From Candidatus Gastranaerophilales bacterium (GTDB taxonomy: Bacteria > Cyanobacteriota > Vampirovibrionia > Gastranaerophilales > Gastranaerophilaceae), in assembly GCA_021205645.1 (NCBI GenBank), contig JAJPXE010000111.1:1-10012 (forward strand): DNA of 10,012 bases, written 5' to 3'. The notes beneath the pieces are model-generated. The model was not told where the DNA came from and searched no databases. It was given only the letters and a program-made list of their open reading frames with translations. Made by a program: the position numbers and the translations under genes. Each line of letters begins with the position of its first letter. Within the stretch, counting starts at the first letter, position 1. Positions 5,045 to 10,012 of this stretch are shown one piece after another.

Positions 5045-6766
5045 TTAGTCAGTATATAGCGGTGCAAGTTTCTTCTCCTGCTGAGGAATTACACCTTCTT
5101 CAATTGGAAGATACACCCTGTAATCTATTACGGAGAAACAGTTGTCTATACTTTCAATCTCTTTTAATTTGTTATCATCAATGTTACCCGAATCAATCAT
5201 ATCGGCAATAAAACTAAACCTGTCAACATGTTCATTAAATCTGTCTGTGGCATAATCTTTTGCCTGCCATGTTGTTATCAAGAACGGCCAGTCTGAACTC
5301 TGGAGAAGTAAATTTTCTCTTGCGAGCTGATTTAGTGCCCTGTGCAACAATTTATCTTCGGGAATTTTTTCATATCTTGAGGCAATTTCCGTTATACGTT
5401 TTTCACAGGAATGTATAATCGGCCACATCCATTCCGTTAAATGGTTTTGCCATACATAGAAATGACCGCCCTGTCCCCACGAGCTTTCAGGAATTTGTAT
5501 TGCTTCTTTTGGAGGATACTTGGTAACATATTCACCGGCTGTCATTCTCTCTATATCCGGTATGTACTGATTGAATTTCTTTATAACCTGCTTGATAAAC
5601 TCAACCCCTTCAAACCACCAGTGTCCGAATAATTCCGTATCAAACGATACCATTACAAGTCCCTCTTTGCCTGATGCTTTTTTGTAATCGTTCAAAAGGT
5701 GGTATATAAGCGTTGTATAGTGATCCGAGTTCTCATTGATTTTGTTCAAAGCAAGTACAGGGTCATAAAGCATTTTATCACCCAGATCCGTAGTAGGTGA
5801 TGTTATCCTCCAGTAGTGCATTCCTGATTTATCATCTCTTTTGTGGAATTCTCTAAAACATCCGTCCCCCGGGTATCCGTCGGCAGCTGACCATACCTGA
5901 TAACCGGCTCTGTCGTTTCTGCCCATTACCGCAACCTGTGCATCAGGGAGCCAATATGCAGAGTATGTGTCGTATCCGGTTGCCTCTCTTTCAGGCAAAG
6001 GTATATATTCAATATTCCCGTAAACACCGATTACACGTCTGTTTCCGATAGAATTTCCGCCCTCAATAACATGCGATTCAGTAAAGAAATATTCAATATC
6101 GTTATTCTGGAGAGTGACTTCTATTGCCGGACGCCAGTGTCTTTTGCCGTCACTGCCCGTGTACTCGTAACCCCGCCTGTATGCACATTCAGGAAGCCAG
6201 CAGCCTTTTGCTTTTTTGCCAAATAATCTCTTTGTCGTATCAGAACCTACCTTGAACTGTGCATTAAGGTTGTTATCCGTTGCAAGCAGCGGTGAAAATC
6301 CATGCGTTGCACCCGAAGTCGTTATTTCTATACAGCCCAAATCCTGATATTTCTTGAAGTGAGTGATTAAATTCATTCCGTATTTGTTAACGAAGTCATC
6401 TCTTAACTTGTTCCACAAATCAAAATAGTATTTAGCAAGATACTTCAAATGCTGTGAATGCGGCACATTCGGGTCGGGATATCTGTCTAAATCCTTGGCT
6501 ACCGCAGCAATTTGAGCATCTATATATTTAAGAAAACCATGCTGCAAATGCTCATCGTTTAATTGTTCCGCTAATATCGGCGTGATACCGACTGTCAATT
6601 TTGCCTTGATACCCTCGTCCCATAACTCGGAAATGGCATTCAATAAAGGAACGTATGTTTCTGCCATACATTCATATAAATTCTCTTCTCCGAATGGCCA
6701 CATTCCCGCTTTACGATAGTACGGCAAATGGCTGTGTAACATAAATACAAATTGTCCTACTGACAT
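5045..6766 (-). CDS. GH57 family 1,4-alpha-glucan branching enzyme (DUF1957-type)
   Basis: Probable glycogen branching enzyme, which cuts alpha-1,4 glucan chains and re-attaches them by alpha-1,6 bonds in the cytoplasm; no signal peptide is seen. From the start at 6766 it has 573 residues. GH57 landmarks appear in order: HSHLPY (11-16) in a context WPFGEENLYE; GATHGFSPLL with His155; WLPECAY, whose Glu193 is the expected nucleophile; a stretch VWSAADGYPGD followed by REFHK near 280-300, typical of the AmyC/TK1436 branch; SFDTELFGHWW, whose Asp376 is the expected acid/base; and SSDWPFLI with Asp492 in the C-terminal helical domain. All key residues are present, and spacing resembles the characterised branching enzymes. 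Alpha-amylase or glucanotransferase activity is possible in this family. The gene converges on the large coiled-coil gene, and a 466-base repeat-bearing spacer separates it from its upstream neighbour, so it is probably transcribed alone. Confidence 0.9.
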   Translation of the reverse strand: MSVGQFVFMLHSHLPYYRKAGMWPFGEENLYECMAETYVPLLNAISELWDEGIKAKLTVGITPILAEQLNDEHLQHGFLKYIDAQIAAVAKDLDRYPDPNVPHSQHLKYLAKYYFDLWNKLRDDFVNKYGMNLITHFKKYQDLGCIEITTSGATHGFSPLLATDNNLNAQFKVGSDTTKRLFGKKAKGCWLPECAYRRGYEYTGSDGKRHWRPAIEVTLQNNDIEYFFTESHVIEGGNSIGNRRVIGVYGNIEYIPLPEREATGYDTYSAYWLPDAQVAVMGRNDRAGYQVWSAADGYPGDGCFREFHKRDDKSGMHYWRITSPTTDLGDKMLYDPVLALNKINENSDHYTTLIYHLLNDYKKASGKEGLVMVSFDTELFGHWWFEGVEFIKQVIKKFNQYIPDIERMTAGEYVTKYPPKEAIQIPESSWGQGGHFYVWQNHLTEWMWPIIHSCEKRITEIASRYEKIPEDKLLHRALNQLARENLLLQSSDWPFLITTWQAKDYATDRFNEHVDRFSFIADMIDSGNIDDNKLKEIESIDNCFSVIDYRVYLPIEEGVIPQQEKKLAPLYTD

Positions 6767-6771
6767 GTCTG

Positions 6772-6776
6772 CCTCC
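6772..6776 (-). promoter_or_regulatory. Ribosome binding site that sets the GH57 start
   Basis: On the minus strand GGAGG lies five bases before ATG 6766. An in-frame ATG at 6778 sits directly upstream of, and runs into, this site, so it would add only Met-Glu-Ala-Asp and lacks its own signal. The family normally begins a few residues before FVFMLHSHLPY, in agreement with 6766. Confidence 0.75.
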
Positions 6777-6778
6777 AT

Positions 6779-6962
6779 GGTTTTTAGTGTTCATAATTAA
6801 ATAATGTACAATTCTATTTTATACAATATCCTCATTTTAAGTATAGTATAAATGTTTAAAAAATATAATACTGAAGGATTAATTCTGCTGAATGTTGTTA
6901 CAAAAATTAACGTAATTTTTTTGTAAATTTTTATTAAAATTATATATACGATTGTAATATTC
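6779..6962 (-). promoter_or_regulatory. AT-rich leader of the GH57 gene
   Basis: This 184-base stretch is almost entirely A/T and must contain the GH57 promoter. I could not settle on a -35/-10 pair: TATACT and TATAAA strings occur on the minus strand but without a convincing -35. TGTTACA at 6896-6902 (TGTAACA on the minus strand) repeats the string found upstream of two other genes. No small gene or clear terminator is seen. Confidence 0.4.
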
Positions 6963-7095
6963 AAACTATACAGGCATGCCGGTCATGAGTTTGCTTTTCG
7001 GCGAGTACTCGTTACGGCTTTCGTTTACCGGACTATCGTCCGTCCTGAATTTCGCGTCTTAGATTATTCGGGGTTGCTGCAAAAGAATTAGTACC
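6963..7095. other. GC-richer non-coding island, unknown origin
   Basis: Composition changes sharply here from nearly pure A/T to a balanced mix. It contains several local inverted repeats: GGCATGCC, CCGGT (6979-6983) against ACCGG (7027-7031), the palindrome CGAGTACTCG (7002-7011), and CGGAC-TATC-GTCCG (7029-7042). These could fold as a structured RNA on either strand, but no known RNA family is recognised. A 28-codon open frame on the plus strand (6976-7062) has no ribosome site and is not called. It may be another dispersed repeat, since it directly adjoins the inverted X/V cluster. Confidence 0.4.
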
Positions 7096-7121
7096 CTGCC
7101 CTCTCCGGACGGAGAGGGCAG
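7096..7121 (-). repeat. Palindromic module X5 (inverted cluster)
   Basis: CTGCCCTCTCCG (7096-7107) and CGGAGAGGGCAG (7110-7121) make a perfect 12-bp stem around GA, the longest copy of the X palindrome in the window. The flanking blocks show this cluster lies in the opposite orientation to the one at 1-585: the variable hairpin and GAGGTGAT follow it on the plus strand. Confidence 0.8.
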
Positions 7122-7154
7122 AATTTCTTGCTCGCTCTGCGAGCTTAGAAATTC
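7121..7154 (-). repeat. Variable hairpin V5
   Basis: GAATTTCT (7121-7128) pairs with AGAAATTC (7147-7154), and inside it GCTCGC (7130-7135) pairs with GCGAGC (7139-7144) around TCT; only a T against TT interrupts the stem. It lies between the X5 palindrome and GAGGTGAT (7159-7166), the complement of the ATCACCTC frame. Its sequence is unrelated to V1-V4. Confidence 0.8.
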
Positions 7155-7173
7155 AAGCGAGGTGATACCCCCG

Positions 7174-7216
7174 TTTGCCCTCTCCGGAGCGGGTGGAAAC
7201 CACTTCCCACTGCCGC
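7174..7216 (-). repeat. Remnant X6/Y3 module
   Basis: GCCCTCTCCGG (7177-7187) is half of an X palindrome. It runs into GAGCGGGTGG-AAA-CCAC and then TGCCGC, the arrangement of the Y2 core (GAGCGGGTG, hairpin, CAC, CCGC) but with a short GTGG/CCAC stem in the hairpin slot. The CCCCTCCCC opening of a full Y module is missing. Confidence 0.5.
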
Positions 7217-7244
7217 ACGTCAATCTTGGGATGTTTCCGCACCC
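7191..7244. repeat. Inverted repeat abutting the 3' end of the next gene
   Basis: GGGTGGAAAC (7191-7200) is matched by GTTTCCGCACCC (7233-7244), complementary apart from two extra bases. The right arm ends at the base next to the minus-strand stop codon (7245-7247). It could form a stem-loop at the end of that transcript, though no T-run makes it a standard terminator. Confidence 0.45.
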
Positions 7245-8693
7245 TCATTGTCCAATTGAGTTTGCAAATTCTTTATACACATCCATTCTGTATTCGTATG
7301 CCGCATCTGATGTATTAAATATATTATTATAAGCGCTTTCAATATCGCCAAAACTTGTACGATTTTCACTTCTCATCATCTGCTCATGGGTGTTAGTATA
7401 AGGTGAAAGCGGAAATATATCCGTCATCTGCATATACGTTGGAAGCCTATAGCCGATATCCTCATATGCGTTAAATGCATTTTTAATCCTGTTTAATCTG
7501 GTTTCAAAACTTACCCCCCCGCAATCGTTATCATCAGATATAACCGGACCTGCCGCATATTCATCATTCCACTTTTGCTGCCTGAATTCATGCATTACAC
7601 TGTCAAAATTATCTGCCTTGCCCCAGTCATTGCCGGCAGTCAAACCCATATCGTTAAACCTTGTATCGTTTGTACATTTTTCACCGACAAGAGAAATGTC
7701 ATTTCGTCCCGTTTTTTTCCTGATTTGACTCGTTATATATTGCATTTGTTTAAAATTCGGAACTCTGCCCTCTCCGCAATAATTACCTATATCATAGCTA
7801 CCAACATGTTTTGCACTGTCAAAAAATATTGAATCAAATCCGAGTTCTACCGCCCAACAGCAGGCATCAATAAATGCTTTTTCGTCCCTGTCCCAGTTGA
7901 ACGGACGCCCCTGTACGCTTATCTGACCCTCAGACAGAGGCATTCTTATTCCGGTTTTTAACCCTCTTATATGTGCCAAATCATTAAACGCTTTAACCTG
8001 TTCATCATCTCCCATACGTTCTTTGCCCCGGCTTAAATTTCTTGATGTTAGGTTCTTTGATATGCCCGAATGTAAGTCTGCCGAATACAATGAATTATTA
8101 CCGGTTTTGTTATCATTGCAATTTCCCATAGTCGGGTACAGCTGTGATAAAATAATGCAGTTTGCATAGCTTTTGCCGGACGGCGGAATTGCAGGAAGAA
8201 GTTTTATGACATTAAGCAATCCTTCTTGCTTTTCATCACCTTGAGCCAATGCAACGGTGCGGGGATTAATTTCGATATAATTCGCACGCCTGCCCCATTT
8301 ATCACCGTAGTTCGGTGATAATATATACGACGGGATTTCATAATTATCATTCAGGGTGCAAATACTCTGGATAGCCTGTTCCGGCGTGCGTTTTAGTAAA
8401 TCCTCAGGATTTGTTGTAACCCATTTTTTGCCGTATAACGTATTATAGGTTTTGCTGTCAGTTTCATCATCTTTATAAATCTGATTTCGTCCCGTTAATA
8501 TCCAGAATAGTTTTTTTGCGGGCTGTCTGTCGCCGTGATAACCTCTGAAACTAATTGCGGCACGATTGTATGCAGCAATATTTTCTAAACCGTTTTTGAT
8601 GTATTCACATTCTTTTTGCGGAATTTCATTGTTTTGTTTTTCACTTTTGTACGTATTTGATATACCAATCTGATTGTTTTGATAAATCTTCAT
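7245..8693 (-). CDS. Glycoside-hydrolase-like protein with GH13-type signature, divergent active site
   Basis: A protein of 482 residues from ATG 8693; an upstream TTG at 8717 would add eight. Neither start has a good ribosome site; ATG with MKIYQNN is preferred. No signal peptide or membrane segment is seen. The N-terminal 50 residues are Asn/Lys/Gln-rich and lead to AAISFRGYHGD (45-54). A likely TIM-barrel core follows: a strand LKTGIRMPL, then WAVELGFDSIFFDSAKHV, in which Asp292 and KH match GH13 region II (nucleophile strand), then SLVGEKC with Glu338 in the place of the GH13 general acid, and VISDDNDCGG (384-393) as a weak candidate for the third acidic site. The arginine two residues before the GH13 nucleophile is replaced by Phe290. 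It may be a divergent alpha-glucan-acting enzyme or a non-catalytic barrel. Its upstream neighbour is divergent and its downstream spacer is repeat-filled, so it is probably transcribed alone. Confidence 0.75.
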   Translation of the reverse strand: MKIYQNNQIGISNTYKSEKQNNEIPQKECEYIKNGLENIAAYNRAAISFRGYHGDRQPAKKLFWILTGRNQIYKDDETDSKTYNTLYGKKWVTTNPEDLLKRTPEQAIQSICTLNDNYEIPSYILSPNYGDKWGRRANYIEINPRTVALAQGDEKQEGLLNVIKLLPAIPPSGKSYANCIILSQLYPTMGNCNDNKTGNNSLYSADLHSGISKNLTSRNLSRGKERMGDDEQVKAFNDLAHIRGLKTGIRMPLSEGQISVQGRPFNWDRDEKAFIDACCWAVELGFDSIFFDSAKHVGSYDIGNYCGEGRVPNFKQMQYITSQIRKKTGRNDISLVGEKCTNDTRFNDMGLTAGNDWGKADNFDSVMHEFRQQKWNDEYAAGPVISDDNDCGGVSFETRLNRIKNAFNAYEDIGYRLPTYMQMTDIFPLSPYTNTHEQMMRSENRTSFGDIESAYNNIFNTSDAAYEYRMDVYKEFANSIGQ

Positions 8694-8739
8694 ATTTAAA
8701 TTAAAACATCTTTTCAACTGTTTTTGCTATGGTAATGTG

Positions 8740-8758
8740 AACTTTTGTAACAAAAGTT
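8740..8758. promoter_or_regulatory. Palindrome upstream of the glycosidase-like gene
   Basis: AACTTTTGT and ACAAAAGTT are perfect 9-base arms around a central A. It contains TGTAACA (8746-8752), also present in the 34-bp palindrome before the large gene. It lies 47 bases upstream of ATG 8693 and two bases from a second palindrome, so a pair of operator sites is plausible. No matching regulator is recognised. Confidence 0.45.
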
Positions 8759-8760
8759 TA

Positions 8761-8777
8761 TTCTAAAAGTTTTAGAA
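8761..8777. promoter_or_regulatory. Second palindrome in the divergent spacer
   Basis: TTCTAAAA and TTTTAGAA are perfect 8-base arms around a central G. Together with the neighbouring palindrome it forms a 38-base block (8740-8777) between the minus-strand gene and the plus-strand kinase gene. A/T-rich palindromes arise by chance more easily than the GC-rich ones, so the case rests on the pair being adjacent and both perfect. Confidence 0.4.
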
Positions 8778-8870
8778 CATGCTTTCCTTGTTATTACTGA
8801 AATTGATACAAATTTTAACATTTTAACTAGCAAAAAAAAATTGCCCCGTGCATTATTTGAATAGAGTGTG

Positions 8871-8876
8871 TATAAT
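8871..8876 (+). promoter_or_regulatory. Possible -10 box for the kinase gene
   Basis: TATAAT is a perfect -10 sequence, but no good -35 lies 16-18 bases upstream (the segment reads GTGCAT). A start near 8883 would give a leader of about 140 bases to ATG 9026. That leader contains a 15-codon open frame (8965-9012) without a ribosome site. The rest of the 8778-9025 spacer is A/T-rich with no other structure seen. Confidence 0.35.
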
Positions 8877-9025
8877 GAAAAATACGGTAGATACAGGTGC
8901 TAAAAAACTATTTTTCATTTAACGCAGGAAATGTTAACAATTCATTAAAAGAAAGAAAAAATAAATGATTTACTGTAAAATGGAAATAATAACCGGAATG
9001 GTATCGGAATAGTTGATGGTGTAAA

Positions 9026-9871
9026 ATGATTACGGAAACAATGGAAACATTTGAATTGACTGATTACAATTTTTATTCAAGCAATCTTGATATGGATGTA
9101 ATTTCAAACATTGTTGAGTGTTTGAAAGAAATTATTGATGAGGATAAGAAAGAAAAACAACCTTTGTTTTTACATGTAAAAGACGGGTTTATTTTGAATA
9201 TAGCAAGAAAAGTCGTTCAAGAAAAGAAAAAAACGTTCCTAATCGGTATAACAGGCGAAAGTGCATCAGGTAAAACAGTGTTTGTCGATAATACCATTCA
9301 GGCATGTGTAAAAGAAAAAAGAGAAGGTATCTATACGGTTATGCGCTGCGATGATTATTATAAAGATACCTCAAAAGAGCTTTTAGAAGCAGGAAGTTAC
9401 GAGGAATTGTTCAGATCAGGGTTTAGTTTTGATACGCCTGATGTAATTGATTTGAATTTATTAAGGGAACATTTGCTCTGTCTGAAAGCGGGTACTGCTG
9501 TTGTTTCACCGCGCTATGATTTTAAAACGTGTGTATCTGATATTAATGGAGATATCAAAAAACCTGCAAAAGTTATTTTAACGGAAGGGCTGTATGTTTT
9601 GAATGAAGAAGTACGTGATGTTATGGATGTCAAAGTTTATGTATTCACTCCGTTAAATGTTATAAAAGACCGTTGGTATAATCGGGCGGCATCCAGAGGT
9701 AAAACCGGCAAAGCTGCTGATTTACAGTATGCTGATGTTAACAATACCGCTCAAAAATATATCAGACCAAATTATGAAATTGCCGATTGTATTATTAACG
9801 GTATGGTTACTCAGGAATATATTCAAGAGATTACAGACAAGATTTTAAACAAATTATCAGAGGTTTGTTAG
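9026..9871 (+). CDS. P-loop kinase of the uridine kinase/phosphoribulokinase family
   Basis: Predicted cytoplasmic ATP- or GTP-dependent kinase that phosphorylates a nucleoside or related small molecule. Seen in order in 281 residues: an N-terminal extension of about 70 residues; Walker A GESASGKT (77-84); DDYYKD (109-114), the usual nucleoside-site motif of uridine kinases; FDTPD (135-139); SPRYDF (161-166); ILTEGLYVL with Glu187 at the Walker B strand; a basic lid region WYNRAASRGKTGK (about 215-227); and YIRPNYEIADCII (245-257), similar to the C-terminal end of uridine kinases. Bacterial uridine kinase is usually near 210 residues, so the N-terminal part is extra. The exact substrate cannot be told from sequence. 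The ribosome site before ATG 9026 is weak; another Met at 9041 is possible. It is divergent from the glycosidase-like gene. Confidence 0.85.
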   Translation: MITETMETFELTDYNFYSSNLDMDVISNIVECLKEIIDEDKKEKQPLFLHVKDGFILNIARKVVQEKKKTFLIGITGESASGKTVFVDNTIQACVKEKREGIYTVMRCDDYYKDTSKELLEAGSYEELFRSGFSFDTPDVIDLNLLREHLLCLKAGTAVVSPRYDFKTCVSDINGDIKKPAKVILTEGLYVLNEEVRDVMDVKVYVFTPLNVIKDRWYNRAASRGKTGKAADLQYADVNNTAQKYIRPNYEIADCIINGMVTQEYIQEITDKILNKLSEVC

Positions 9872-10012
9872 CTGAATGGCAGCCCTCGTTACTCTTGTTG
9901 GCAACAGTGAAATAATTCGATCTTTTCCTGACTACAGCGTCTTATCTTAAGCATAACCTGTTTTGTGTGTGCCGTTTTTTATCGGGAACAAAAAATACGG
10001 TGTATATGTGTA
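9872..10012. other. Spacer after the kinase gene, no supported gene
   Basis: Only weak structure is visible: TGTTG-G-CAACA (near 9897-9907) and CCGTTTTTT (9972-9980) against AAAAAATACGG (9990-10000). Neither is a convincing terminator. A 24-codon plus-strand frame (9876-9950) begins just after the stop codon but has no family match and only a distant GAGG upstream. Confidence 0.4.

Noticed and set aside
4996..5211. 71-codon plus-strand frame after the large gene
   Set aside because: It starts inside the terminator stem and lies over the well-supported end of the GH57 gene.
6976..7062. 28-codon open frame in the GC-richer island
   Set aside because: There is no ribosome site, it is very short, and the region is dominated by inverted repeats; repeat or RNA is more likely than protein.
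7514..7520. Run of seven C inside the glycosidase-like gene as a phase-variation tract
   Set aside because: A seven-base run is too short to claim slippage without strain data, and the frame is intact.
8965..9012. 15-codon frame in the kinase leader as a leader peptide
   Set aside because: It has no ribosome site and no run of regulatory codons; no alternative hairpins typical of attenuation were found.
9876..9950. 24-codon frame just after the kinase stop
   Set aside because: It is short and has only a distant GAGG and no recognisable motif.

Overview
The window is AT-rich, with A/T-dominated spacers and lysine- and asparagine-rich proteins. It carries a GH57 enzyme of the type with a DUF1957 C-terminal domain, one very large coiled-coil protein of unknown function, and many GC-rich hairpin repeats between genes. 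This combination is compatible with an uncultured gut bacterium of the non-photosynthetic cyanobacterial lineage (Melainabacteria/Vampirovibrionia, e.g. Gastranaerophilales). That placement is an impression from composition and protein style, not a demonstrated assignment. No rRNA, tRNA, integrase, transposase or cas gene is visible.

Layout. Positions 1-585 hold no credible gene; they are a dense patchwork of short GC-rich palindromes and hairpins. Positions 586-844 are an AT-rich leader with a perfect 34-bp palindrome and a possible promoter. Positions 845-4969 (+) encode a protein of about 1374 residues: two N-terminal 37-residue repeats, a Gly/Ala hydrophobic segment, about 480 residues of coiled coil, an acidic repeat, a Ser/Gly/Asn/Pro linker and a C-terminal helical domain. 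A strong bidirectional terminator (4993-5028) separates it from the convergent GH57 gene (6766-5045, -), a probable 1,4-alpha-glucan branching enzyme. The spacer 6779-7244 contains an AT-rich leader, a more GC-rich island and a second, inverted cluster of the same repeats. A minus-strand gene (8693-7245) encodes a protein with a glycoside-hydrolase-like TIM-barrel signature but a divergent active-site motif. A divergent spacer (8694-9025) carries two adjacent perfect palindromes and a TATAAT box. A P-loop kinase of the uridine kinase/phosphoribulokinase family (9026-9871, +) follows, then 141 bases with no supported gene.

Working together. No multi-gene operon is evident: neighbours are convergent, divergent, or separated by a repeat-filled spacer. 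The GH57 enzyme, and perhaps the second glycosidase-like protein, point to alpha-glucan (glycogen) metabolism, but only GH57 supports that well.

The most unusual structure is the repeat family. Constant blocks (ATCACCTCACC on one side, CTGCCCTCTCC plus its complement on the other) frame inserts whose sequences differ completely from copy to copy, yet each insert is itself an inverted repeat. A second block built on CCCCTCCCC-TGAC-GGGGAGGGG does the same. Conserved frames with base-paired but unrelated inserts suggest selection on, or generation through, secondary structure.
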